DNA from: a virus
Virus record (IMG/VR): IMGVR_UViG_3300027733_000042
Location: 26,787 to 90,786 of that record
Direction: 5' to 3' (one strand)
Length of the DNA: 64,000 nt
In this document: piece after piece, positions 36,225 to 44,689 of the stretch
How positions within the stretch are numbered: position 1 is the first letter of the stretch
Layout: every line of letters begins with the position of its first letter
Notes under the pieces: model-generated
What the model saw: only the letters and a program-made list of their open reading frames with translations
What the model was told of the DNA's origin: nothing
Databases searched by the model: none
Position numbers and translations under genes: made by a program

Positions 36225-37196
36225 TTAAAAGAATTCCATACCTACTGTGCTAGTAACAATTAGACGATCGTTTGTATTCTGGTCAAGAATATAAAGGAAT
36301 GATGCATTGTTTCCATAAGGAGATATGATATTGCTATTTAATACTGGTGTTGCGCTTATTGGATTGACTCCTAAGTCATACGATCCGTTATGTATGTATA
36401 CTGGAACTGGCACAGGTAGGGCGCTTAGGTTTTGACCTCCACGAATAACGACTGGCATTGTGTTTCCATTAACAGCAGTTAAAATACTGGTCGATGTGAT
36501 ATTTTCGACAACATCAACAAATGAAATTGTAAATGTACTATTTTGTGCTGGTGGATTCACTGCATCAAAATCAACATATAACACAAATTTTGTGATACCT
36601 GCAGCAAATGCACTAATTCCGTCATACACAAAACCTAGGTTTGGTGCAGTAACGACGCTAAGCTTAACTAAGATATTTTTCTTTGATCCGCTAGTTAATG
36701 TGATTCGAGCTTCCGCGGTAGTTCCCATGTTAGTTAGGGTTGCAGTAACCGTTTCTTTTGATTCGATTAATTGTGCATCAAATTCGAAAGAACTTGTCAT
36801 TTTTGCAGGACCATTTGATACTAATGCATCATTTACAGTCACTGAATTTGCAATAATTGTATCTGCATCGATCTCGATATTAACATTGATTTTATCAACT
36901 GTAAATACTGACTGTGTACTTGAATTTTTTTCAAGTCTTGCAATAATCTGATTTGGTGTTCCAGTTTGGAAAATCAAGCCAGTGTCTTGGATAATAACAT
37001 TTTTTGTCTTGATTGAATTAATCGCGTTGTCTGTACCAATTGATATAGCAGTCAAGTCAATCTCCAATAAGTTAATTAGATCCTCTAATTTGTCCTTAAG
37101 TAACAAACTATTTGCATTGCTAATAGATGCGATATCTGTAACAAAGTTTGTTAAGAGAATTTCTTGAATCGGTAACGAAACAGGTGTAAATGCCAT
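36225..37196 (-). CDS. Structural protein, possible fibre or wedge component
   Basis: 323 residues, Thr/Ser/Ile/Val-rich, with a helical N-terminal 60 residues and beta-rich remainder, no Cys. It is first in the unit after the late promoter at 37215-37226. The length is near T4 gp8 (334 residues) and the upstream gene is near T4 gp7 (1032 residues), but I see no sequence support, so this is not used as a name. Confidence 0.55.
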   Translation of the reverse strand: MAFTPVSLPIQEILLTNFVTDIASISNANSLLLKDKLEDLINLLEIDLTAISIGTDNAINSIKTKNVIIQDTGLIFQTGTPNQIIARLEKNSSTQSVFTVDKINVNIEIDADTIIANSVTVNDALVSNGPAKMTSSFEFDAQLIESKETVTATLTNMGTTAEARITLTSGSKKNILVKLSVVTAPNLGFVYDGISAFAAGITKFVLYVDFDAVNPPAQNSTFTISFVDVVENITSTSILTAVNGNTMPVVIRGGQNLSALPVPVPVYIHNGSYDLGVNPISATPVLNSNIISPYGNNASFLYILDQNTNDRLIVTSTVGMEFF

Positions 37197-37214
37197 GTTC
37201 TTTGAATTATTTTA

Positions 37215-37226
37215 TTTTATTTATTA
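37215..37226 (-). promoter_or_regulatory. T4-like late promoter
   Basis: Minus strand TAATAAATAAAA, 19 bases before ATG 37196; it opens the 15.4-kb unit 37196-21827. Confidence 0.55.
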
Positions 37227-37229
37227 ATT

Positions 37230-40200
37230 TTATGCTCGACTCTTTAATAAGAGACGCTTTCTATCGTTTAATCTAGTCTCAGTTTCTTTAGTATATTGTT
37301 TTCTATCAAGAACCCGAATAAAGTTTTGAATCTCGTTTGTATACTGGGTGTTTCGATTATCGAACACATCGCAGCTTAGTGTAAAATCACCAAGATCTTT
37401 AAATTTCCAAACAAAGAATGGAACGGATTTAACTCTCATTATTTCTTCACCGGTGACTGCATTTTTTAATTTCCAGATAAAATCATGCTTACCATCTAGA
37501 TTATTAATCACAAAAAAGACAATTCCATTTTCAGGAACAGCAAACGTCTCTTCATAAATCTTAATGTCATTAATATTAAATGCATTTTGGTCAATCGTGG
37601 TTGGTAGATATCCAGTTTGAACATCATTATTAAATCTCCAATAGTGAGTATCTTGCCAGAAACTAGGATCCTGTACCGCACCAGATAAAACATCACTTGT
37701 TTTTGCGTGTAAGAACATGGTCTCAACATCAAATACTGGTGAAAGAGATGTTAGATAATCAATTAACTGCTTTGAAAATACTTTTTTCGGTAAGAAGAAG
37801 GTATATTCATCTCCTCGGAAACCAGAACCGCCTCCAGGACTTGGGCTAAATATCGGACTGCCTCCACCTGGATAAGAAAGCATGTGATACATTTCTTTAC
37901 TTAGGTATTCTGCTTGCGCATGGATGATATATTGGTAGTCAGAGTGACGTCCATTAATTATTTCATAGTTAAACAATTTAACTCCTGCATGATCGCTGTC
38001 GTTTAATATTTGTACAAGGTCTTCTAGTGTAGTAAATTGTGGAATTGTATAATCTGAAAATAGAGACATTCTAATTTTGTCTCCAGGTCTAGGATTTCGC
38101 ATATAAAACCCAGCTTCAAAGTCATCTAAATATACGAGATCAGTTAATCGTAGCCAATATAACTCATCGACTTGTATGCCTCTAAAATCATTTAGTGTAA
38201 TTGGAGTATCGCCATCGCCAAGTCCCCAATATGATTTCTTAGGGTGGTTTTGTGCTGGATCTTGATATGGAACATATGTATTTGTGCTTGAGTTATAGAG
38301 TTCAGCATCATATAAATTTTGACCCATACCATATCTGTTCTTGTAGAATGAAATCCACTCCAATAGGTTCTTATAGATATCAATTTTTACAGCAGCATCT
38401 TCATTGTTTAAAACATTAACCTTGGGATAGTAAAGCGGTGACGCTCCAAAATCTTGTAGTTGAACATTTGTTAAATTTGAGACAGAATATTCAAATTTAT
38501 CCTCTAATCTAGCAAAACCGATTATTTCAGGTTTCATGTCGTCATGTACAGTAACAAATTTACTAAATACACTAATATGACCGTAAAAATCATATAATTC
38601 TATCGTAACTCGATATTTTCCAGCATATGGTAGGACGTGACCGATTTCATAGAGGTCAACTAGCTTCCCGCGATGTTCAAAATTATATGGATTTGGAGAG
38701 TCTTTTGTAATTCTCCAATTAACTTCATAATAGTTCTTAAAATCGATATTTTCAAGCGTCCAATGCGGATCAAGTCCAATATTTATGGCATCTAAGTCTT
38801 CAAGCTTTACTCCGCGCAAGTCATCGATCGTAAATCTACCTAAATCGATAGAAAGTACAACCGGCGCACCAATTATACGCTCTGGATCATCTCCAAATTC
38901 CCAAGTGAGTCTATTACGTAGATTTGGAAAGCGTTGTGTTTTAATTTCGTTATAAAATGTTGTAATGTAATCAATTACTGCTGCGTTATCTGCATGGGTA
39001 AGATATCTTTGCCCAAATTCAAATGGATTCTTTGCAGAATCATTAATTCGACCAATTCCTAGGTCAAAACCATTTGTGCTTGCTTGTCGATATAGTGGAT
39101 CAATTGCACGTAGCGTTAAATTTACGTCTTGTCCCGGATATGCAACGATTTCGGCTGGATCATTAAGATCATAGTCAAATATTAGCGTTGAATCATTCCA
39201 ATTACCAATTGTCATCTTTTGGAAGTAGACAAATTCACCAATAATATCTTTGATTTTTACGTTTACTGGTAAAAATTCGTTTTTAAGCTTATCATTTAGT
39301 AGATTTAGCTTATAGAATATTTCATTTACTGTGAACTCAGTAGTTTCAGCGACTACTGGAACTCCATCATCATCATAATTATCAGTTGCTACTGTGAATT
39401 GGTAGACGATAGCTAAGAATTCAGTCTTTCTAAATTGTGAACCGCCTCGGATTCCACTATTTTTATCAGTTAGGTCAAGAGTATCAATCTTGCCATCATC
39501 TAAATAGTCAGAAAGGTCAACCATTAACATTTTATTGAAATATGATGATTGTCGATTAAGATTGGTCCAATATTCTTTTACTTGGAGTGTGTCCTTGTAA
39601 CCAAGTATATTAATAAAGTTAACAAGTCCGCGATATGTTCCAATATATGGATAAATCTGATCCTTATTTACAAGTAATTGCTTTCGAGCGCTATTTAAAG
39701 CTTCCAGATTAGGAAAAGCTTCCTTAATATCATAATCTTTTAGGATATTTGCATCCTCTTTTAAGAATTTAATTCCAAAATTAGTTGCCCAATCACTAAA
39801 TCTCTGTTCTTCTTCAATTCCTTCACCATAGAAATAGATTTCAGCAATCTTTGTTTTGGTTACAGTATTTAAGTAGATTGAAAGTGTTCTTTCGAATATT
39901 ACTTCATCAGTTGGACTGAATGCAATATTAACTTGTAGAGGAATTTTTATGTCTAGCGGAGAGCCGCTGCCCGACGAATCAATATCTGAGTACTTAATCA
40001 CTTTACTTTCGACTTTACTAATAAAGTTTTCATCGAGTTGAAGATCTTTAACTACATCATAGATAAAAAACTGGTCGCTATTTTTATTATTCGTCCATTC
40101 AAAAGAGATGCTCTGGTTTGGTGATAGTACTGGAAATTTGTAGTCACTGCCAACTGTCTCGAGCATAAATAAATTCTCATTATCGAATAAGTATGTAGAG

Positions 40201-40307
40201 ATTCCTTTAAAATAGATCGTTCCTTCCCACACACCAGTAGTTGTGTTTAACTGAAGGTTTAAATTCTGACCCAGTTTATCAAAAAAGTTAAGATTGCTAG
40301 TGACCAT
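37230..40307 (-). CDS. Large baseplate/tail structural protein
   Basis: 1025 residues, beta-rich and acidic, with several immunoglobulin- or PKD-like stretches (PGQDVNLTLRAIDPLY near 395; YAGKYRVTIELYDFYGHISVF near 560; FVWKFKDLGDFTLSCDVFDN near 965). A Gly/Ser/Pro linker (SYPGGGSPIFSPSPGGGSG) lies near 820. The size matches T4 gp7, the wedge protein at the baseplate periphery, but sequence evidence is lacking. It has its own late promoter at 40330-40339. Confidence 0.6.
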   Translation of the reverse strand: MVTSNLNFFDKLGQNLNLQLNTTTGVWEGTIYFKGISTYLFDNENLFMLETVGSDYKFPVLSPNQSISFEWTNNKNSDQFFIYDVVKDLQLDENFISKVESKVIKYSDIDSSGSGSPLDIKIPLQVNIAFSPTDEVIFERTLSIYLNTVTKTKIAEIYFYGEGIEEEQRFSDWATNFGIKFLKEDANILKDYDIKEAFPNLEALNSARKQLLVNKDQIYPYIGTYRGLVNFINILGYKDTLQVKEYWTNLNRQSSYFNKMLMVDLSDYLDDGKIDTLDLTDKNSGIRGGSQFRKTEFLAIVYQFTVATDNYDDDGVPVVAETTEFTVNEIFYKLNLLNDKLKNEFLPVNVKIKDIIGEFVYFQKMTIGNWNDSTLIFDYDLNDPAEIVAYPGQDVNLTLRAIDPLYRQASTNGFDLGIGRINDSAKNPFEFGQRYLTHADNAAVIDYITTFYNEIKTQRFPNLRNRLTWEFGDDPERIIGAPVVLSIDLGRFTIDDLRGVKLEDLDAINIGLDPHWTLENIDFKNYYEVNWRITKDSPNPYNFEHRGKLVDLYEIGHVLPYAGKYRVTIELYDFYGHISVFSKFVTVHDDMKPEIIGFARLEDKFEYSVSNLTNVQLQDFGASPLYYPKVNVLNNEDAAVKIDIYKNLLEWISFYKNRYGMGQNLYDAELYNSSTNTYVPYQDPAQNHPKKSYWGLGDGDTPITLNDFRGIQVDELYWLRLTDLVYLDDFEAGFYMRNPRPGDKIRMSLFSDYTIPQFTTLEDLVQILNDSDHAGVKLFNYEIINGRHSDYQYIIHAQAEYLSKEMYHMLSYPGGGSPIFSPSPGGGSGFRGDEYTFFLPKKVFSKQLIDYLTSLSPVFDVETMFLHAKTSDVLSGAVQDPSFWQDTHYWRFNNDVQTGYLPTTIDQNAFNINDIKIYEETFAVPENGIVFFVINNLDGKHDFIWKLKNAVTGEEIMRVKSVPFFVWKFKDLGDFTLSCDVFDNRNTQYTNEIQNFIRVLDRKQYTKETETRLNDRKRLLLKSRA

Positions 40308-40329
40308 TTAAAAAATAAACGTATTTATG

Positions 40330-40339
40330 TTATTTATTA
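40330..40339 (-). promoter_or_regulatory. T4-like late promoter
   Basis: Minus strand TAATAAATAA, 23 bases before ATG 40307, in the gap after the gp55-like gene. Confidence 0.5.
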
Positions 40340-40349
40340 CAAGTTGATA

Positions 40350-40748
40350 CTAAATGCTGTAAATTGAACTTTCTCCGCTGTACCCCAATGAAATAAATTC
40401 AAGTGGCTCATCTTTATCGAGTCCGGTCTTCTTATGGATCTTTTTCCACTCTTTTGCATACCCATTTTTACACATTTGGGTGAAATATGCAAAGGCATTT
40501 GGATTCTCTGACTTAGTCTCGTCAAAGCTTTTCCAATATTTTAAACAGTCAAGAATAGCTGATTGAATACAGTCCTCTCGATCACGATAGTCTTGAAAAT
40601 AGAGACGATCTACTGCACGATTAGCCAGTGAGATAAAACAGTCGATTGCAAATGGGGTTAGTGCACCAGCTGCCTTGCTTTCAATAATTGCTCGAGTAAA
40701 GTCTTTATTGTTAATATAGTGTACGTCACCACGTTTCTTTCTAGCCAT
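40350..40748 (-). CDS. Late-transcription sigma factor, T4 gp55-like
   Basis: 132 residues. T4 gp55 binds host RNA polymerase core and reads TATAAATA late promoters. Similarity by eye is good: YINNKDFTRAIIESK parallels YVNNKELLQAIIDWK of gp55, and KYWKSFDETKSENPNAFAYFTQMCKNGY parallels [23 protein letters not shown], followed by a basic KEWKKIHKKTG. It is shorter than T4 gp55 (185 residues) and lacks most of its C-terminal part. It is co-transcribed after the resolvase gene (nine-base gap). The late-promoter elements listed here are its expected targets. Confidence 0.85.
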   Translation of the reverse strand: MARKKRGDVHYINNKDFTRAIIESKAAGALTPFAIDCFISLANRAVDRLYFQDYRDREDCIQSAILDCLKYWKSFDETKSENPNAFAYFTQMCKNGYAKEWKKIHKKTGLDKDEPLEFISLGYSGESSIYSI

Positions 40749-40757
40749 AGCTATTGA

Positions 40758-41420
40758 TTATTTTGAAAGTCCATAGATCTTTGCAACACCTAAGTACGCA
40801 TCTGTCATATCTATGATTGGAGATAGTATCTTTTCTCCGTCGATTACCCAGTCTTCAGTATTTAATAACTTGTAGAGGTCTGAATCTTTTACTGATTCTA
40901 TAATTGGGTCACTTTTAAATTTCGCTAGTATGTCATGCTTGTTTGCATTACCTTTACAGCCGATTGCATTTTTAAGTTCGCTTGGACTGAAGATGAAAAA
41001 TCTATCAGTTTTATTATTGAGGATTTGGGTTACTAATTGTTGTTTTAAAATGCCAGTCGATTGTGCAATATCAACTAGTGAATTTCCGCTAGAACCAAAG
41101 GAGATACCTTCAAGACATACGATGATATCTTGCTCGTCTTTTACTTCTTCTTTGATTGCGGAAATTAGAATCTCGATTAGCTCTAGATAATTATCAAGCT
41201 TGATTCTTTCTGTGATGTAATATAGTTCGTCCTTTCTTCTTTTTGAAGTAGTTCGTAAGATCTTTAAATTAGGGTAGTATGAATTGATCCAGTCAAAATG
41301 GTCTTCGTCCTTTTTTCTGACTTTAGTATTGACTACTGCTAGCCATTTAAAGTCTTTAAAATCTCTACAGATGCATACACCTGGATATAATATTGAAAAA
41401 TCTATACTTATGATTACCAC
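40758..41420 (-). CDS. RuvC-like Holliday-junction resolvase
   Basis: 220 residues from GTG 41420 (an in-frame TGA precedes it). RNase H-fold resolvase: the first strand VIISIDFSILYPGVCI carries Asp6, then IIVCLEGISFGSSGNSLVDIAQSTG carries the second acid, FSPSELKNAIGCKGNANKHDI is the RuvC-like Lys/Asn block, and IIDMTDAYLGVAKI holds the last acid. It would resolve branched DNA before or during packaging, the job done by endonuclease VII (gp49) in T4. It is coupled to the late sigma gene. Confidence 0.75.
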   Translation of the reverse strand: MVIISIDFSILYPGVCICRDFKDFKWLAVVNTKVRKKDEDHFDWINSYYPNLKILRTTSKRRKDELYYITERIKLDNYLELIEILISAIKEEVKDEQDIIVCLEGISFGSSGNSLVDIAQSTGILKQQLVTQILNNKTDRFFIFSPSELKNAIGCKGNANKHDILAKFKSDPIIESVKDSDLYKLLNTEDWVIDGEKILSPIIDMTDAYLGVAKIYGLSK

Positions 41421-41466
41421 TCATGGTCGATTATTTTGGATCCTATTTAAGTTATACATCACCATG

Positions 41467-41474
41467 TATAAATA
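41467..41474 (+). promoter_or_regulatory. TATAAATA box in the divergent gap
   Basis: Exact TATAAATA on the plus strand, 185 bases before the UV endonuclease gene. The distance is far longer than for other late genes, so it would give a long leader containing the inverted repeat 41538-41613. Confidence 0.35.
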
Positions 41475-41537
41475 GTTTCAATATAAATCTATATATTTTA
41501 TTAAAACCATTCCTTTTTCCCTAGTAGAAAAGGGTTA

Positions 41538-41613
41538 GTGGGCGGGAGTACTAGCTAGTCTTTATTCTTTCTTTAATAATTACTATAGAAGTACTTTAGT
41601 ACTACCCCCGCAC
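41538..41613. repeat. GC-rich imperfect inverted repeat in divergent gap
   Basis: Bases 41538-41553 (GTGGGCGGGAGTACTA) and 41597-41613 (TAGTACTACCCCCGCAC) can form an imperfect stem: seven perfect pairs AGTACTA/TAGTACT, then a GC-rich stretch with one bulge and two mismatches, enclosing 43 AT-rich bases. A third AGTACT copy sits in the loop side at 41590-41595. It stands between the minus-strand resolvase and the plus-strand UvdE genes. It may be a regulatory structure, protein-binding site or origin element; nothing more can be said. Confidence 0.5.
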
Positions 41614-41641
41614 CCGACAAAATTTTAAAAAAGAAGAAAAG

Positions 41642-41653
41642 TATAGTATTATA
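41642..41653 (+). promoter_or_regulatory. Non-late promoter-like box (TATAGTATTATA)
   Basis: The same 12-mer as at 5838-5849. It ends only five bases before ATG 41659, so a transcript starting from a TATAGT -10 would be nearly leaderless. Confidence 0.4.
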
Positions 41654-41658
41654 ACTCC

Positions 41659-42657
41659 ATGAGACTAGGATATTGCTGCATCAATCTTACTTTAAAAGAT
41701 CAAGCTATCACCACTAATCGTGGTATGACAAAAAAGACATGGCTCGCACAAGGTCTTCCTCGAGCAGCTGAATTAGCTGAAGCCAACATTACTGATTTAT
41801 GTAAAATTCTAGAGTGGAATCTAGCAAATGATATTAGAGTCTATCGTATGTCAAGTGATCTATTTCCATGGATGAGCGAATATCGATTTGAGGATCTTCC
41901 TAATTTTATCACGCTTTGCGAGACTCTTACTAAAATCGGTACATTTGTTCAATTTCATGGAATGCGACTGTCCTTTCATCCTGGACAGTTTGATGTACTT
42001 GCTTCTCCAACCGAATCTGTTGTCACTAAAACTATTTACGATCTTGATCAGCATTCTCGTATCATGGATCTTATGGGACTCCCGGCAGATCCTAGTTTCC
42101 CAATTAATATACATGTCGGTGGATCATATGGCGATAAACCATCTGCACTTGCACGATTCTGTGATAACTTTACAAAACTTGCCCCCACCACTCGTGGTAG
42201 ATTAGTTGTAGAAAATGATGATAAAGCCAGCCAATATGGTGTTGTTGATTTATATCAAGGAATTTATATGAAAGTTGGCTGCCCAATTACGTTTGACCAT
42301 TTTCATCATACTTTTTGTACAAATGATTTATCTGGCGAGGCGGCTGCCACCCTTGCGGCTACTACTTGGCATGGACATACACCATTACAGCATTTCTCAA
42401 GTTCAAAAAAGGTTCACGAAGATTCATCAGTTATTAATCGGTCCCATGCAGATTACTTATATGAAGCTATTACAGATTATGGATTTGATGTAGACTGTGA
42501 AATAGAAGCAAAAGCTAAGGACCTAGCAGTTTTAAAATACTTACAGAATTATAGTATATTTAATCCTAGATCTCTAACTAATATAGAAAGAGAAGTATTA
42601 GAAGAGACTTATAAACAGTCTTTAAAGAATAAACCATCTAGAACAAATAGATTATAA
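41659..42657 (+). CDS. uvdE: UV damage endonuclease (UVDE family)
   Basis: 332 residues. UvdE nicks DNA 5' to UV photoproducts and other lesions and starts an alternative excision repair. The TIM-barrel family signatures are all present: RLGYCCIN at the start, YRMSSDLFPW near 60, RLSFHPGQF near 110, INIHVGGSYGDK near 150, LVVENDD near 185, and FDHFHHTF near 215, which together supply the metal ligands. It starts the plus-strand cluster of host-takeover and nucleic-acid genes and has no late promoter close by. In T4, DenV does the comparable repair. Confidence 0.95.
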   Translation: MRLGYCCINLTLKDQAITTNRGMTKKTWLAQGLPRAAELAEANITDLCKILEWNLANDIRVYRMSSDLFPWMSEYRFEDLPNFITLCETLTKIGTFVQFHGMRLSFHPGQFDVLASPTESVVTKTIYDLDQHSRIMDLMGLPADPSFPINIHVGGSYGDKPSALARFCDNFTKLAPTTRGRLVVENDDKASQYGVVDLYQGIYMKVGCPITFDHFHHTFCTNDLSGEAAATLAATTWHGHTPLQHFSSSKKVHEDSSVINRSHADYLYEAITDYGFDVDCEIEAKAKDLAVLKYLQNYSIFNPRSLTNIEREVLEETYKQSLKNKPSRTNRL

Positions 42658-42658
42658 A

Positions 42659-43009
42659 ATGGAAAGAAGATTAGGACCGTCAAAATACAATCCACCAAAC
42701 ATGGAACAGTTCAAGTTTCCAATGGTGGAAGCACTCAAAAAACACTTGTCTGAAATAACACAAGAACAGTTTGACGCTGAATGGGCAGAAATAGAAAAGT
42801 TAGGATTAGACGGACCGTCATTTGATGAAGAAGAATTTAAAAAAGTCACAGGTTGGGACACTCCAGCTGAGTACAGTGCATATTGTTTAGGAAGACACGA
42901 TGAAGCAATAACTATAACTGAGTGGATAAGAAAATGGGATGGAAGTACTAATTCACAGCTAGGCCAAATATTGTTTAGTAAAATAAAAGAAGTAAAAGAC
43001 AAGTTATGA
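42659..43009 (+). CDS. Unknown 116-residue protein
   Basis: Acidic, soluble, helical protein with a Trp-containing centre (EFKKVTGWDTPAEYSAYCLGRHDEAI). It starts one base after the UvdE stop and overlaps the next start by four bases. An open frame of the same length exists on the opposite strand, but spacing and coupling favour this one. Function unknown. Confidence 0.65.
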   Translation: MERRLGPSKYNPPNMEQFKFPMVEALKKHLSEITQEQFDAEWAEIEKLGLDGPSFDEEEFKKVTGWDTPAEYSAYCLGRHDEAITITEWIRKWDGSTNSQLGQILFSKIKEVKDKL

Positions 43010-43209
43010 CATCACCACGAGACACAGCACTTTATAAAATATGTCACTTATTAGACGACAAAACAAAAACCCGTAAACAGTTACGAGTTGAAGTAAAAGG
43101 TATATTACAGGAATATGCTTTAGAAGTTAAACGAGAACAAAAGCAACATATAGAACAATTAGAAAAAAGATCTGAAGCATTCGAAATAGTTAAACGACTT
43201 TTAAGATGA
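43006..43209 (+). CDS. Unknown 67-residue coiled-coil protein
   Basis: Highly charged helical protein (LQEYALEVKREQKQHIEQLEKRSEAF) linked by ATGA overlaps at both ends to its neighbours, so its translation is well supported. No family recognised. Confidence 0.6.
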   Translation: MTSPRDTALYKICHLLDDKTKTRKQLRVEVKGILQEYALEVKREQKQHIEQLEKRSEAFEIVKRLLR

Positions 43210-43619
43210 AAGATAAAAAACACCATACCGAAGAAGAAATACTTGAGTATCCAACTAAGTACATGTACTGTACTGTTGGTGACTTGAAAAAACACATTGA
43301 AAAACACAACATTCCAGATGAAGCTCCTGTTGTAGTACAAAGAGTAAAAGATGTATACTATGATAAACACGGTTGGAAAACATATTTAAAAAAAGGAGAA
43401 CATTACTGGAACATAGTTTACTCCAATGAAAACATGGCTGAAGAAATATTGAGACGTGAACGTGGAGAAGAGCCACATTATTCTATGGAAGATCCTTCTA
43501 AATTCATAAATTCAGATCCTGACTTTTTAGAACAAATGATGGAACAGTACAGTCCAGTGTGGTGTGCTGTGTACTATAAAGACGATGAAAATATTTTATT
43601 TTTAGACTTACATTATTAA
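43206..43619 (+). CDS. Unknown 137-residue protein
   Basis: Acidic soluble protein with the segment VGDLKKHIEKHNIPDEAPVVVQRVKDVYY, which resembles small phage proteins with a C-terminal ligand-binding beta fold, but I cannot name a family. It is coupled to the previous gene by ATGA and followed by a 149-base gap that holds one very short frame. Confidence 0.6.
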   Translation: MKDKKHHTEEEILEYPTKYMYCTVGDLKKHIEKHNIPDEAPVVVQRVKDVYYDKHGWKTYLKKGEHYWNIVYSNENMAEEILRRERGEEPHYSMEDPSKFINSDPDFLEQMMEQYSPVWCAVYYKDDENILFLDLHY

Positions 43620-43639
43620 TATAAGTAGTAAGCGTATCA

Positions 43640-43756
43640 ATGCCTAACTATCAAAAAGCAAAGAAGAAGTATGTCAGCTTAGTTAGGGGTTGTAATTTCA
43701 GTGACTTGGATGGTTTTCATACTTTCCTACCAACGAGAAAACGTACGTTTATTTAA
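43640..43756 (+). CDS. Possible 38-residue basic peptide
   Basis: ATG 43640 to TAA 43754-43756, a very basic peptide (MPNYQKAKKKYVSLVRG and TRKRTFI at the end). It is the only frame that fills the gap 43620-43768 and ends 12 bases before the next start. Support is positional only; no motif. Confidence 0.35.
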   Translation: MPNYQKAKKKYVSLVRGCNFSDLDGFHTFLPTRKRTFI

Positions 43757-43768
43757 AAAACAAAACAC

Positions 43769-43948
43769 ATGAAAACATCATTTAAAATTTTAATTTTAGT
43801 ATTAGCGGCAACGTTGTGTATCTGGCCGTGTCTTGGATATATGTATGACCCAAAGGGTATTACCGCAGGCTGGTTTATGCTTACTGTTGTCACTGAATTC
43901 CTAGTAGGACTCGCATATGTACTTTTCGATAAACCATTCAACGACTAA
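43769..43948 (+). CDS. Small membrane protein with two TM segments
   Basis: 59 residues. Two hydrophobic helices (about 5-24, ILILVLAATLCIWPCLGY, and 33-52, GWFMLTVVTEFLVGLAYVLF) separated by a short DPKG loop. Its stop overlaps the next start (TAATG). The hairpin topology occurs in holins, superinfection-exclusion proteins and many unknown phage peptides; the sequence does not choose between them. It lies among early-type small genes, which argues against holin. Confidence 0.65.
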   Translation: MKTSFKILILVLAATLCIWPCLGYMYDPKGITAGWFMLTVVTEFLVGLAYVLFDKPFND

Positions 43949-44181
43949 TGACTGGAAACATAGTACATCGAATTGAACCGACGGATTGGGTAGTATGGTA
44001 TGCTGATTCGACCGCTAAAAATGGAATAAGAATATTACCATTGCATCCAGATGACGTGGCTCAAATAAATGAATGGGCAAAAGTATTTGATAATATTGAA
44101 GGTCGAATCGCAAGTAGTCCTGAAGTAGAATTTAATATAACTGAATGTAAGCATGCTAAATTAATTTATCCAATTGAATAA
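43948..44181 (+). CDS. Unknown 77-residue protein
   Basis: Small acidic protein with two Trp near the N-terminus (TDWVVWYADST) and an HPDDVAQINEWAKVFD helix. It is coupled to the membrane protein upstream by TAATG. No family recognised. Confidence 0.6.
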   Translation: MTGNIVHRIEPTDWVVWYADSTAKNGIRILPLHPDDVAQINEWAKVFDNIEGRIASSPEVEFNITECKHAKLIYPIE

Positions 44182-44182
44182 T

Positions 44183-44689
44183 ATGAACATACTCAAATAT
44201 AAATTGAGGGAGCTACGTTTTATAAAAGTCTTATTCTCACCATTTAAACCATTTTGTGTAAAGTGGTATTGTGGTAAAATTGCAGTTGGCGTCCCATATT
44301 TTTATCCTAGAAAATGGATTAAGAGCAAAGAAAAACCAGGCTGGACTACGACTGTTCCAAAAAAACTAGGATTTAACTACTGTGGACTTGGTTGGAAAAC
44401 TAAATGGACTGATACCGATTATCGTTTTGAATGGTCACCAATTCTATCATTTGTCTTTTTTAAATGGCAGATTGCTCTAATCATTAGTGCAAACCACCCT
44501 TCCCACTATTGGGAAGCTTGGTTGTATTATGAAAACGATACAGATAAAACCAAGTCACAGAAAGAGAGAATAAAACAGTGTATTGATGAATTTCCTCAAA
44601 GATACAAGAGTTACTACCCAGATGGTACTGAAGAATTAATTGATTATTATAACCTTATCTTAAAACGAAAATATACACAAAAAATATGA
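44183..44689 (+). CDS. Unknown Trp-rich protein
   Basis: 168 residues from ATG 44183; an earlier TTG at 44174 would overlap the preceding gene and is less likely. It has at least 11 Trp and many aromatic residues, including YFYPRKWI, NYCGLGWKTKWTD and SFVFFKWQIALIIS. The last of these is hydrophobic enough for a membrane-associated helix. The C-terminus is basic. Coupled by ATGA to the next gene. Function unknown. Confidence 0.6.
   Translation: MNILKYKLRELRFIKVLFSPFKPFCVKWYCGKIAVGVPYFYPRKWIKSKEKPGWTTTVPKKLGFNYCGLGWKTKWTDTDYRFEWSPILSFVFFKWQIALIISANHPSHYWEAWLYYENDTDKTKSQKERIKQCIDEFPQRYKSYYPDGTEELIDYYNLILKRKYTQKI

Noticed and set aside
36460-36951. Plus-strand 163-residue frame inside the structural gene 36225-37196
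   Set aside because: Antisense shadow with Ser/Val/Ile-rich composition; the minus-strand gene has the late promoter and coupling to neighbours.
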